A DNA stretch of 64,000 nt from Turritopsis dohrnii (lineage: Eukaryota; Cnidaria; Hydrozoa; Anthoathecata; Oceaniidae), in the NCBI GenBank assembly GCA_027922465.2, contig BQMF02000474.1, positions 186,001 to 250,000 of the forward strand, given 5' to 3'. Made by a program: the position numbers and the translations under genes. Position 1 is the first letter of the stretch. Each line of letters begins with the position of its first letter. Under the pieces are notes generated by a model. The model did no database searches, had not been told where the DNA came from, and worked only from the letters and a program-made list of their open reading frames with translations. Of this stretch, positions 22,048 through 34,215 are shown piece after piece.

Positions 22048-25000
22048 TCAAAGTGACAGGGCCCGGGCTAAGGCCTTACCAAAATAAAAGTTTTTGGCTT
22101 CTAAAGACAATTTCTCTAAAGTCTTTAAAGATTTAATATTTTCTGGTAGATCATCATACCAACGGGCTTGACTTTGGAATGATCCATCACCAACAACTTT
22201 AACCAATGGCTCTTTGGAAGTAGAACGCAGTGTCTTATTTGGACCAAAGAATTCAACATTAAGGTAACTGGGATGGTTTTTATCTCGACGCGATTTGTGG
22301 ACAATTTTCGTGGTATTAAATTCCATATACTCTTTGACTGGTAGCCATTTTAATTTAATTACGTCATTCAAGTTAGCATAACGAGATATAACATATCCAG
22401 CTGCTATATTTTGGATCTTTTGTAGTCGTTGTATTTGATATTTTGGAATTTGAGCAAAAACGACATTGCTGTAGTTAAGCTTGGATAGTATCATTGTTTG
22501 AGCCAAGATTTTTCGAACATGAAACGGGGTAAAGCGACTGAATTTACGGAGAGCACGCAGTGTTCCTTGAGAAGACTTGATGATAGCATTGATATGAGTT
22601 GACCATGATAAATTTTGATCAAGGTGAACTCCAAGCAATTTAACATCTGATTTGTGCTCAATCGATTTTCCGGAACATCGGAAAAGTTGACTTTGATTTT
22701 TTGGAAAGTTTCTTAGACGTTGCGAATGGAATATAATGAGCTGTAATTTGTCGTTGTTAAATAGAAGATTATTATCCTTTGACCACGACTGAAGATTCTC
22801 GACGTCCTTTTCCATCTCTTTAATGGTTAGCCGCAGATCTTTGACTCTGCAGTGTCGGTAGAGGGTGGTGTCATCTGCGTATTGTATACTTGATGACATC
22901 ACTTGATCTGAAAGTTCAACAACGTAGAGATTAAATAGCACAGGGCCTAGTATACTACCCTGCGGAACTCCGAAGCACATGGGTTTCGTGGAAGAGGTTT
23001 TGTCTTCAACTTGTACATACTGTTTCCTATCTTTCAAATAGCTCGACAAAATTTGAAGAGAATCGTAGGAAAAGTTCATATCTCTTAGCTTCAATAGTAG
23101 ATTCTGGTGGTCTATGGTGTCAAAAGCTTTTGAGTAATCGATCATTATAGATAGGGTGACTTCACTTTTGTTCATCGCTTCTTTGATGTCATCTCGAATT
23201 TTGATGAGTACGGTAGCGGTGGAATGGCCTTTACGAAAGCCAGATTGTGTTTGATGATAGAGTGCTTTGTCCTCGATGAATTTACAAAGCTGAACCAAGA
23301 TGACTCTTTCGAAAACTTTCGATAATACAGGCAGCACCGATATCGGTCGGTAGTCCTTCATTTTTATTGGTGAATCTATTTTTGGTATAGGGCATACGCG
23401 AGCAATCTTCCATTGTCGAGGAAAGATTTTCTTGTCAATGCAATTATTGATTATATGCACAAGTGGTGATGTGATGGACTCTGAAATTGGTTTTATGAAG
23501 CGTATGGAGATGCTATCAGATCCACAAGAACAGTCATTTTTCAAATTCTTTAGAATCTGATGCACCTCATCATAAGATGTGTGCAAAATTTTGAATGAAG
23601 TTTCGTCATTTACTGTCTCGATGTCGTCTGGTAAAGTTGATTCTACGTTAGGTTTACCGGTAAGTTCTGAAGCTAGCTTGCTGTACTAGTCGTTCATTTC
23701 GGAGGGATGGTGGTTAATACGAGACTTTTGATTGTTCAAAATTCGATGGATGGTGCTCCAAACAGCTTTAGGGTCTTTTGATGAAAGAGATTTTTTGAAA
23801 AAGTTATTTTTGATTTCTTTCAATTTCTTTTTGTAGTTGCATAGTTTTTCTTTGTATGACGCTTTGTTTTTTGGGTTGAAGCGAGCTTGTTGACGAGACT
23901 GCTCAAGTTGGGCTCGACATATTTCGATAGCTGGATCCCTCATCCAAGGTGCAACTGGGCGAGTCAGTTTCACACGTTTTAATGGAGCATGGTTTTCGAT
24001 GCATTCAAGAATCAGATGGTTGAGAATGTCTATTTGATCTTCAGGATCGTCGAAAGCATAAACGAGGTTGAATGGTAAATGAGATATTTCATTAATGTAA
24101 GAATTCATATCGAGATTCTTGTCGTCACGAATGAACTTATAACGAGGTTCAAAACGCTCTTTTTTTATGCTCAGCAGGATATAAGGGGTATCATGGTCAC
24201 TTATTTCGTCGGTTGGGAGGACGTCGCTGTGACTAACTTTGTTTGGAATGTTGGTGATTATATGATCGATAAGGGTTTTATTTTTTCTTGTAGGTTTTGT
24301 GACATGTTGGTAAAGGTTGTATGAAGTGAGTATATCTTTGTAATGTATTGTCGATTCCTTTTCTTGACCGAGAAGATCTATATTTGTATCACCGGTAAGA
24401 ATGATAATACCGTTCCATTTGGTACAAATTTCAGCAATGGTTGTTTCAAATAGGTCCAGCCATTTTAGTTTTTCCTTTTCATCGAAGTTTGGTTGGTACA
24501 CGGTAACAAGAAGGTAGGGAGTGTTTTTGTTTCTGCCTCGGAATTCAACAGCCAAAATTTCCAAGGAAGAGTTTTTTGTTAAGTCCTTACGAGGTTGAAA
24601 ATGAAGATGATCTTTTGCATAAATACCGACTCCACCTCCACGAGTTTTTCGGTGCTTGAAGGCAGGTTTATAACCAGCGATTTTAACGTACTCTTCTTGT
24701 TCTTTGTTGTCTTGCAACCAAGTTTCGCTAAGGGTTATAATATCGAATTTAAAAAGGTTCAACATGGCGGAAAATTCAGTAAATGTTGATAGAAGCGATT
24801 GCGTATTGATATGTGCGATAGAAATCAAATTACGGTTTTCGTTTAGTAAATTTCGATGAGTGTTTTCAATAAGGTTGTTGTCAGATATGCTTTCATTAAA
24901 AGCATTGTTGTCTAAATTGGAAGTATCTCTGATGTTATGAAACGGTAGAACTGTGTGCAAACAAGATTCGCACGTCCAATGGCTAGGCAATCTCGAATTC

Positions 25001-25347
25001 CCGACATGATGAACGAGATTTGTACATTTTACGTGGCTCACATTTAAACAACTGTCACAAATTAAACGTTTTTGGTTTATTCTGACAGTTTTTGAACAAG
25101 TATTACATTTCGGTGCAGAAAAACCAGGTCCTGGATTTGTTTCTATATCTCCTGATATAAGCAATTGATATGTTGCTGTTGAATTTGCATAATATGCGGT
25201 TCTTGAGTTTGTTCTTTTTATTTTTCGTTGATTTGGGAATTTCTTTGTTGCGGATTTTGAATCAATTGCTCCCTCAGCGCAGCATGTCATTAAAGTTCCT
25301 AATATCATCAATACAAATGGGAAATAAACAAACCAACGTTGAAACAT
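22048..25347 (-). pseudogene. LINE polyprotein (2A, PHD-like finger, EN, RT), one in-frame stop
   Basis: The first ATG in the frame is at 25347. It starts a hydrophobic, signal-like stretch (WFVYFPFVLMILGTLMTCC). The 2A-like motif SGDIETNPGP follows at about 25126-25155. Next is a PHD-like zinc finger (CNTC, CDSC, HVKC, CESC). An AP-type endonuclease comes after it with HINTQS, SETWL, GDTNIDLL and SDHD. The reverse transcriptase has RPISVLPVLSKVFE, QSGFRKGHST, DYSKAFDTIDH, GVPQGSILGP and QYADDTTLY. Coding continues in one frame across a single TAG at 23686-23688, between the two enzyme domains. No other lesion was seen, so the copy was probably recently active. The 2A-like motif should cause ribosome skipping and release the N-terminal leader. 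Placement in the CR1/L2 group rests on motif style. Confidence 0.88.
25126..25155 (-). other. 2A-like ribosome-skipping motif
   Basis: The residues SGDIETNPGP match the D(V/I)ExNPGP consensus. By established knowledge of 2A peptides, the skip occurs between G and the final P. The motif lies about 65 residues after a signal-like N-terminus and just before the zinc finger. 2A-like motifs are known in APE-type LINEs of sea urchins and other invertebrates. Confidence 0.85.
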
Positions 25348-25650
25348 GTTTGACGAGATACGGTTTTTACATGCAAGTATAGTAGATGTGATAGATTTCA
25401 CGAAAACCAATATTATGAAATAAAAAAATTGTATGTTTGAAAGTCTGTGTTCAAATCTTGTAAAATAAAACCAAAGCAATAACTAAATCCAGATCTTCTT
25501 TATAGTATCCAAAGAATGTTTAATCAATATAAATTATTATAAATTCAACGAAAAAACTTCATAAAACTCTTGAGCACGTAAAACACGTCCGTCCGGTTCA
25601 ATGTTCAATGTTCAATGATACCTGCTGTCGCTGAGTTCGCAGCTCCAGGC

Positions 25651-25983
25651 TGCTTTATTTATTTATTCATTTAAGTGAAGTGAACCCTGTTTGTATTGTA
25701 GTATACTTAAATTGTTACAAACTGGCGATTCTTTTTCCATAAATAAATGTCGTGCTTTAAACTTTCCGAGTTTGTACTGCAAAATTGAAAGTTACCAATA
25801 ATGGGCGTTAAAGCGGACGTAAAGTTCTGTAGCATTACACACTGACTGACAGACACAGGTAAATGAAAGATCAGCTACCTCACGGCGCTGACCAAAAAGA
25901 AAGGAATCCCAATCCGCGCGTACTTTTGTTTCGTGGAGTCTTACACGTCTTACACGAAGTTTATCTGACACGTGCTTTGAATA
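25651..25983. other. junction between the two divergent LINEs
   Basis: From 25655 there is a TTTATTTATTTATTCATTT tail, read as the 3' end of a minus-strand LINE fragment. After it comes about 300 bp without recognised features up to the truncated plus-strand LINE. A triplicated TTCAATG lies just before it, at about 25600. Confidence 0.45.
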
Positions 25984-28128
25984 GTGACCCGTCGCACCAT
26001 CAAAACACGAAACTTCAAAAACTACGATTCTGAAAAAATGCGTGATGATTTGAAAAACGCCGACTGGTCGCCGATAGAAACTGTTAATGACGTCAACAAA
26101 TGTTTATCATATTTCAATTCTGTTCTAAAAAATATTTTTGAAATACATGCCCCAACAATAACTAAACGCGTCCGTGGTAAAAACTCTCCCTGGCTAACAA
26201 CAGCAATCAAGTCAGAAATGAACACACGCGACAAACTATTACGTAGATCTCGAAGATCCAAGAAGGATGAGGATATCCTAGCCTACAAACAAAAACGAAA
26301 TAAAGTGAACAATATGATCCGAAAATCCAAAGCAAATTTCAATAAGCAACTTCTTCGGGAAAATTCTTCGGATCCTGACAGTTTCTGGAAGATTTTGAAA
26401 GCTGTATACCCATCCAAAGTTAAAAGTGAACTATCGTGTCAGCTATTTGAATCGGAAGGGAAACGTGTAGACGACCCAAAATCAATATCAAATGGTTTTA
26501 GTAATTTTTTCGCAAATGTTGCTACTAAATTAAAGTCTAAAGCCTTCCCGTTATTTAATCTTGTATGGAGAAAGGCGAAAGAAATTCCTTGTCAATGCTA
26601 CAGTACCTTTAGATTTACCTACATATCACGAGTAGAAGTTGAAAAGCATCTTCGATCAATCAAACGAAAGAAAGCTTCAGGACCAGATGATCTCCCTGGT
26701 TGTCTTTTGAAAGATGCAGCACCAGAAATTGCTGTACCACTTACCAGAATCATTAACCTTTCTTTGGAAACAGGTGTATTCCCTAGTGAATGGAAGATTG
26801 CTAAGACTGTCCCTATCTATAAATCCGGAAACGTGACATTATATGATAATTATCGACCAATATCACTTCTTCCCATTTTGTCAAAAATCTTGGAGAAAGT
26901 AGTGCACGAACGTCTTATGAACCACCTTGAAAAACTCGAATTACTATCAAAGACACAATTTGGATTTCGTAAGAATCGATCTACCGAATCCGCTGCTGTG
27001 CTGTTTGTAGATTCCATTCGGAAGGCAGCTGATAGGGGTGAGTTGGTTGGAGCTGTGTTTTTAGATTTAAGCAAGGCGTTTGATACCATCAGCCATGCCA
27101 ATTTACTTGCTAAATTGCCTTGCTATGGGATTAGAGAAACTGAACTTAATTGGATGACCGATTATCTTTTTGCTCGGAGACAACATGTCAGTTATAAAAA
27201 CTCTCTATCCGATGTTGAATATGTTACTAGCGGGGTTCCACAAGGATCAATATTAGGCCCCCTCCTCTTTCTTATCTTGTTCAATGACATTGGAATGCAA
27301 CTAAAACACTCCCGCATTATCAAGTATGCTGATGATTCAGTGATTTTTTTCAATCATAAGGATTTTTATGTAATCCAGAATTCCTTGAATGTTGACGTTG
27401 AATCCCTTGCACAATGGTTTGACGACAATGACATGATTCCCAATTTAAAGCCCGGAAAGACTGAATGCATGTTATTTGGTACATCGCAAAAACTGTCAAA
27501 ACTACCCAGCAAATACTTGAACATAATGTTTCGACATAGAAAGATAAATACCACCAACACATATAAGTATCTTGGGAACAAAGTTACAAACACTCTTAGT
27601 ATAAACGATCAATTTGACTCGAATTATAAGAAATTTTCGAGTCGTTTAAATCTACTACGGAAACTTCGATTCTTGATGGATACTAAGTCTGCAACCACGA
27701 TCTACCATAGTATTCTTCGTCCAATTTTTGGATACTGCAGTGCCCTATCATTAAAACTAAACGAATCACAAAGATCAAAGCTGCAAAAGCTTACAACTCG
27801 TGCAACCAGTATAATCAGTCCTGATGGAAGTGTTCTAATACCGTCGATAGAAAACATTAACAAATTGTCAACTTGTGTGTTTGTACATAAATGCATCTCG
27901 AAATCTACTTGCTCAAACTTTCATAACTACTTCACCGAAATGAATCATAGACTCCGAACCAGAAATAATGGGATCAGTTTGGCTTTACCAAAAGTGAGAA
28001 CGGAATTTGGAAAGTGTGGTTTTTATTTCCAAGGTGCTACTCTTTATAACTCTCTACCGACTGACATTCGTAGAGAAAAAGATGTGAAAAAACTCAAAGA
28101 TATGCTGAAAAAGCATTTTAGTGTCTGA
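25984..28128 (+). pseudogene. LINE reverse transcriptase, endonuclease missing
   Basis: The open frame of 714 codons starts at a GTG next to an upstream in-frame stop (25978-25980), so it has no natural start. The first 200 residues are the EN-RT linker (SPWLTTAIKSEMNTRDKL, DPDSFWKILKAVYP). The reverse transcriptase follows with KKASGPDDLP, YRPISLLPILSKILEKV, TQFGFRKNRSTESA, LDLSKAFDTISHANLL, SGVPQGSILGPLLF and the catalytic KYADDSVIFF. The C-terminal domain ends in a Lys-rich tail. The RT core is intact. It differs clearly from the neighbouring minus-strand LINE (for example KYADDS against QYADDT), so it is a second family. Confidence 0.85.
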
Positions 28129-28363
28129 TTCAAAAGTATGTAATTGCGATTAGTCTACTTGATTCATAACCTAGGTCTGAGTTTGGAGATGGAGATTTTT
28201 TGAGTTCTTCTTTTACCTTTTGCTTTTCCTTTGCCCAGGTTTTTTAAATTTTTAAATTTTAAGGTTAATTACAGGACACACATTTATAACAGTTATTTAT
28301 TTAGCTGAAGTGTTTATATCCTGTGTAAATATTCGTTATAAATAAATAAATAAATAAATTGCA
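25984..28363 (+). mobile_element. 5'-truncated CR1/L2-like LINE, plus strand
   Basis: The element begins abruptly within the linker after the missing endonuclease. It runs through the reverse transcriptase and ends in a (TAAA)n tail at about 28340-28363. Its long 3' noncoding region covers 28129-28340. Confidence 0.85.
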
Positions 28364-31350
28364 TATAGAATTTCTTGTAAACGGAATGTTGTTACATTTG
28401 TTCTAAGGGTAATGAAAATTGAATTGATCAAATATTTCTAGTGGTAGAAACATCTTGCAATTATTGAAGAAAGGCCACTTATGTGGTGTTTATATACACA
28501 CTTGCTCAAATTTTAGTTCAGCACGTTCTTCTAAAATGGTAATATTTTCTTGAGATACCATCAATTTTCCTAATTCCGAACGCAAATCAAAACATATTCC
28601 AACTCTGTAAATTAAAAACACATTGATGGTAGTACACACTTCACAACTCTAACCTGAAGCTGGGTGTTCTTATTTTTCAAGACTTTTTCAACCTGTTCTG
28701 TTCTTAAGAGGTGGGTCATAACACAATTTCAGATTTCAGCCTCATTTTGGTTTTTATTTTTTCATACTTGAAACACCTAACAAGTTTTTTTATGTGAGGT
28801 TGAGATATTCTTTTTTTCATCAATTTATATAGCATCAGACACAACTTTGGCATTTATTTAATTTTTTATTTTATTTTTTTGTTCTTATTTTTAGCCAAAT
28901 CTAATGTTCGTGTTCTTATAAAATTGTTCTTATATTTATACCTATAAAAAGCATGAGTAAGAATTTTCAGATCGAAGTAGAAATAGAAGGCTGATATTGA
29001 TAAAGGAAATTATTTCCAGAAAAAGGAACTGAGAATTTTTCTTATTCCACATTTGTGCATGGAGTGACAATTTTAATGAATGTTACAGTTATAAAGAAAA
29101 GGGGGTTTTATCCATGAGTATAAGGAAATCTGCCAAAGAAATTTTTAGTTACGGCTGTTTGTTTGTCAGAATTTCCCAATATTTGTGAATGTTTGTGTTA
29201 GCTGTTGTGAGGTTACCAGGACTGATTATCTGAAATTGATGGCACAGGTGGTTTGGAAATAATTTTGCTATCAAGTTTATATTTCTTCCTATTTTGGGAA
29301 AATATTGTCATTTTAGCAGAAAGTGCTGAACTGAATCTTACAAGTCATGCACTTACGATTTGTAGGTTGCACCCATACCTGTAAGAAGATTAGCAGTGTT
29401 TTAACATTTGCATTTTCCGTATGTAAATGTCAAGGGTGCAATTTAGCAAATCTTGAGTATATATGTGTATAATAATCATTGGGGGTATTCTTATATGAAG
29501 ATTTGTATAATACATATATGAACTGAAGGAATCTAGTGCAGCTATGTATTCAAATTTTCGTCCCTTTTTCCAGTATATTGTTGATGTGTTATATTTCAAT
29601 CTAGCATGACTACTGTTAAGAAAAGGTTAAAAAGTAAGGATGTTTCGAATACTGAAAAAAAGAATTTAAAAGAAGATCAGAATGAGATAAATAACATTGA
29701 AAAGAAAGTTACCAAAATTACGACAACTCGCAAGACTTTCACTACTTGCTTAACAACGTTGAAGTATGGAAGTGCTATTCCTGCTATTCATTACACCAAT
29801 ATTTTTGAATTTTGCTTCCTTGGTACGAGAAGAAAAAGAATTTAAACCAACAGGTAATAGGATACCATTTTTGTTATTGTTTATCTTGATAAACCCAGAT
29901 TTTCAATAATGGCTCATATCAATTGAGTCTGATTGTGCCTACCAGCTACTCTGAAGATGCTGTCGCTTAAAAATTTTTTGATTAACATGTTGAAAAATAC
30001 AATCATCCAGTTATCTAAAGTTATCTGTCTCCTCAATATAATTGGCAGTGGAAACAAATTACCTCATAACTTTTGATAGCCACTTCCGATTCTAAAATTT
30101 TTTTTTTTGCATGTTTTAAAAGCACTATATTTGAATACATTTTTGGTTGAAAAATTCGCGATTTTTAGCGGTTAAATTTGCCATTTAAAAAATAAAGCTT
30201 TTTTTCTACTTAAGCTATAACTTTCATTTGTGCACCAGTGGTAGCCCTGCCTTAGGCAAAGAAAGTTATAAAGTTTGAGGGCAAACCAATGGGTCGTTCA
30301 GAAGATATGGGACACGAAGTACCCCTCAGTAGCGATTTTATGCGAAACATCAAACCAGGGGGTAAGAATAACTACAATTAATTTGCTTGTTAGTTTTATT
30401 TTTACTTTTTTTTCACGTATTTTATATATATATATATATATAGCATCTTTTTTTTTGATCTACTAAAAAAAGGGTTTTGTTTTTTTTAGATTTTTAAAAT
30501 ATCAAACTCAAAAGGGGTCACACGATCTGTGTACATACATAACACATTTACATCTGCTTTTCATCTTTATTCGCTAATTTACTTAAATACAACGCAACTA
30601 AAAAGATACCAGTAGAAACCACCCCTTTCAGATAATCGAACTTTTTGAAATAGAACTTTCTAAAGAAACCTTTTTTTTTATAAGAAAAAAGAAACGAGAT
30701 GGGTTAGTTACAAAAATATCTTAATTTATGCAGTGAATGCAATTCTAAAAGTTTCTCTGAGAGTTTCTTGGTTCAGGAATTACAATTTTGATTTTTGAAA
30801 GAAAAAACATCGAAGTTTCAAATGTATTTCGCGGTCTCAGTTATACAGGAAAATACAGTCTTTCACCTCAAATCATGGATTTTAAAGTAATCTGATCTAT
30901 CTGAAAGCACACACAGTAAAAATTGCTTGTTAGGATTTTGGTATTACTATCTTTTATAATAAAGCACCAGCTGAGGAACGGTTGCATTCTGGTGATTGTT
31001 AATTATCAAAACAAATCTTGAAACCAATCATCAGAACAAACATGACCGATAAACATCCGAAAATTGTCCGATTTCATCAACAATGACGCGTCATTCAATT
31101 GTTATCAAGAGTCGTCCACTCGTATTCGATAGCATGAACAAAAACAGATTTTTCACGCCATATTTGTTTCGTCTAGAATTTCAAAACCGCTGACGTGTGG
31201 CGTAAACCCTTCGGATGCACATGCAAATGAAGTCGTGGTAGTTATGCGGAGATTCACGCTTATAACTCATATTTCAGCATTAACACCTGAGAAATATAAC
31301 ACCCCCGTCTTTTAACACTCGCAACACGTTAAGATTTGTTACAATCTCAT
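28364..31350. other. no gene seen
   Basis: AT-rich sequence with short open frames (for example a Lys-rich 79-codon frame at 29606-29845) lacking domains or splice context. Around 30240-30365 a more GC-rich stretch reads GGGTCGTTCAGAAGATATGG and ends in a donor-like GGTAAGAA. It could be an old repeat or an exon remnant, and the sequence does not decide. Confidence 0.4.
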
Positions 31351-31448
31351 TCCCAGAGCGATTGTTGGATTTGTTATTGCAAAGTTTTTGTCAGTTTGGA
31401 AAATTACCGCCCTATTTTGTTTTTTTCCTTTCGTGTGTTGATGTAAAG

Positions 31449-31613
31449 ATGGCCGAAAAGAAACTATTTCATGAGAGAGAAGAAAAATCGAAAGATCTAC
31501 ATCGTGCAATGGAAGATAAAATTCTGCTAATATTTCAACAATATATATTTATATATCGGGCTACCGTCTTAGTTTATCTCCTCTACTTGTACATACTTAA
31601 GCCCATCCATTAA
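31449..31613 (+). CDS. possible small charged ORF / first exon
   Basis: An ATG in AAAGATGGCCG context (31449) opens a frame beginning MAEKKLFHEREEKSKDLHRA, Lys/Glu-rich at first and then hydrophobic. It lies just downstream of a relatively CpG-rich stretch (31060-31330), as first exons often do. No clear splice donor was identified and the downstream part looks noncoding, so this is weak. It ends next to the stop codon of the minus-strand exon at 31610. Confidence 0.25.
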   Translation: MAEKKLFHEREEKSKDLHRAMEDKILLIFQQYIFIYRATVLVYLLYLYILKPIH

Positions 31614-31783
31614 TATTTCAACGTTCGTTTTTGTCTGACACTTTGCACGGATTTCTTTATAATCTCTACAATTCGTTTTGGATTTGTAAACAGAACTTTT
31701 GGTAAATAACCTCTCGGCGCGGTTGTGTCTTTAACATTCGCTTCTAATGTTTTAACGAACATTTCTTGTGACTTCAACCACAC
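31610..31783 (-). CDS. probable terminal exon of an unrecognised gene
   Basis: A 58-codon frame including its stop follows a good acceptor (TTCTTTTGTAG, then GTGTGG). It encodes VWLKSQEMFVKTLEANVKD, then APRGYLPKVLFTNPKRIVEI, and ends RQKRTLKY. The composition is ordinary protein-like, unlike the surrounding AT-rich frames. A candidate upstream exon at about 31862-31993 (RSSKVSRRYIERRY, then ILAKLNKGISTKKFCDRNN) has an acceptor. It connects in phase only through a weak GTATTT donor. The product is not recognised. Confidence 0.4.
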   Translation of the reverse strand: MWLKSQEMFVKTLEANVKDTTAPRGYLPKVLFTNPKRIVEIIKKSVQSVRQKRTLKY

Positions 31784-31993
31784 CTACAAAAGAAAATAAC
31801 ATTGGAAATGATTCTGATTTGTTATCACGTAAGTATAAAGTAAATACTAACATACATATATTATTGCGGTCACAAAACTTTTTGGTGGAAATTCCCTTAT
31901 TTAATTTCGCTAGTATAGCGTAGTATTGGTATCGTCGTTCTATGTATCTCCGTGACACTTTGGACGATCTCACTAAAGTAATTAATTGCATAT

Positions 31994-33700
31994 AAAAGCC
32001 ATGTCCGCACACACCTTAGCAATAAAATCTTTTGTTGACTTTCAGGCTGATTAACGGGCTAAATTTGGACCAAATTGGGCAATTTGGCAATGCTTTTGAG
32101 AATGTTTTATAATTGTTGAGAGTAGATTTGTGTAATTGTGACACCGTCCTGAAGACTTTAAGCCAAATTTGAGACGAATAAGTTTTGATCTATTTGTTTT
32201 GTATAATTGCGAGTTGAACTTTTGCTACCGTTATCAACTATTGTATCTCACAGTTCTATGAACAGTATATATTTGTTAGAATTGTGAGAATTGCAATATA
32301 GCGAAATTTTCGACTTCCAAGTCGTCTTGTTTCGTTTGAAAGAACAAAGCAATACGCAAGAATGTTCTCATTAACCCAGACATATGGCAAACACTCTAGC
32401 ACTACGCCACCGGTCGTTCATTTGGTGCTAAATTCAACATACTTACGCCATTATTAATTTAGTTTCTACTCGTTACTTCGAAGATACGCCCCTTTTTGCT
32501 AAAGGATGTGAGAACAGATCCTACGCAAAAGTTTAATCGAAACTTGCTGCGAGTACAGTTAGTGCGATTGGTCAAAATATCTCAAGAACGAAAGCCCCAT
32601 TCACCTGGGATTGGTCTTTGGAAATCCTCTTTGAATAACGTTCCGTCCAAATTACCGACACTGGTACGTCAGTCGTGAGCGGTCGTATTTTCTGAAGCAT
32701 TCTAAAGAAAACTTCAACATTTAATCCAATACAATATGCTTTGAACCCTGTACAAATTTTGAAGCATTGCTATTAAAGTGTAAAACATAATCCTAAAAAC
32801 TGCTCAATTTAGAAAACAAAATATCAACTTTCATAGCGGGCGCTTAATCGAAGGAAATTAGCACCCCTTTTGGTTCAAGAAAATTATTCAATCTAGTACA
32901 AAGAAGAGCATTTACGAACTGAAATCTTTAAACTTCAGTCAACCTTGACAAAGACTGCTTTTCCAAGTTGAAGGTGTTCCTTTTAAAAAGTTTCTTAGAA
33001 TTTTCCAGCACGGGTTTCTTACGATGCCACCGTACACTGACTTGAATTTTTATAAATGGCTTCCGTAGAAGTAGTTTATACAGCCTAACTTTTACCTTGT
33101 CTAATTTAGCTCAATAGGCCTGTGATTAGATATTTACATGACTTTTGTATAAGAATGTAAAGTTTTTCATAAGTACAGGTTTATATATTTACATTAGACT
33201 ACGCCTTATAAAGAAAACGTTACAACCCATAGTTAGTATGCATAAACAAAATATGTGTAGCTATTAGGAAGAGGTTGTACCATTACCCAATTAAGATTTA
33301 ATCACGAAACATTAACGAACATTAGAACCAGTTAATGACGTCATGAATTGTAATATCCGTAAACACCCTTTCACCACCCCAAAAGGCAAAATAAGTTAAC
33401 TTTAATCTCAGCGTGCTCAACGAAAGTTTAATTCGATATTGTAGCTATAATCAAAATATATGAACAGTCTGATAAGGCGAATGTAAAAGGCTTTGTTGTA
33501 TAGACTTTGTAAACTTGAATGTCATCGAGGCTGTTATGTCTCCGATTTCTCGTTTAACGAAACAAATTAAGAAATAGTTATATGAAACACATGAAAACGT
33601 TTTATCTGCTCTTGTTATGAATATACAGTGTGTTTCATAATGTTGGAAATGGAAATTTTAAAGCTGTTTTTTTAAATGAATATATCGAATTTCAAAGTAA
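31994..33700. other. no gene seen
   Basis: Contains a fragment related to the 128-bp repeat (near 32056). A minus-strand stretch near 32395-32425, GGTGGCGTAGTGCTAGAG, resembles a tRNA A box and may be a worn SINE head. No convincing B box was found at the right spacing. Nothing else is supported. Confidence 0.35.
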
Positions 33701-33725
33701 TTTTTACATCGATGGAAAGCCATTT

Positions 33726-34208
33726 TCAAGTTCTTTCGGCTGGTATATTTTTGTGAAAAATGAAAAAGTGGTTTATGGCAAGTTGAAGAGTTTTATCATT
33801 AGAGGTCTCTGTTCGAAGTTGTTTCAATTTCTTGTCGCTCATTGGAATGCTTGTAGTTACTGCGTTAACAAATGCTTTCAGTTCTTCATTAGGAATTTGA
33901 GAGTTTGTATTTGGTAAGGAAGCACGGCTGAGTGTATCTGGGATGAACATCTTCGATCCTTGTTTGTAATGTAGAGTGAAGTCAAATTGTTGAAGCCGGA
34001 GGAGAAAACGTTGTATTCTTGCTGGAGCTCGATTCAAGGGTTTGGAGAAAATTGATTTCAGAGGCTGATGATCATTGAATACATCAAAGTGTAGTCCGTA
34101 AATGTATTCTCTGAACTTTTCACAAGCGAAAACGATGGAGAGTGTCTCTTTTTCTAAGAGGACAGTAGTTTCTTTTGGCTGAAGTGAGAGATCTGGATGC
34201 GAAGGCAA
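33726..34208 (-). pseudogene. Gypsy RNase H, frame-broken
   Basis: The 160-codon frame contains EKETLSIVFACEKFREYIYG and FNDHQPLKSIF, with RIQRFLLRLQQFDFTLHYKQ and PDTLSRA at the end of the RNase H domain. It is separated from the reverse-transcriptase frame by an in-frame TGA (34213-34215) and a frameshift near 34160. It ends in a region that should lead into the integrase, which is not present. Confidence 0.82.
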
Positions 34209-34215
34209 TTGGATG

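Larger units (their letters stand above)
21655..25650 (-). mobile_element. near full-length CR1/L2-like LINE with 2A-like motif
   Basis: On the minus strand the element has a possible GC-richer 5' region (about 25350-25650), one long coding region (25347 to 22048), and a 3' region ending near 21655-21685 in an AAATAAAATAAAAATAAA tail. The outer limits are estimates. Its 5' end abuts the 3' tail ((TAAA)n, near 25655) of another fragment. Confidence 0.8.

Noticed and set aside
29606..29845. Lys-rich 79-codon ORF
   Set aside because: Low-complexity AT-rich frame with no splice sites or conservation evidence.
32395..32440. tRNA-like A box on the minus strand
   Set aside because: No matching B box or cloverleaf could be built.
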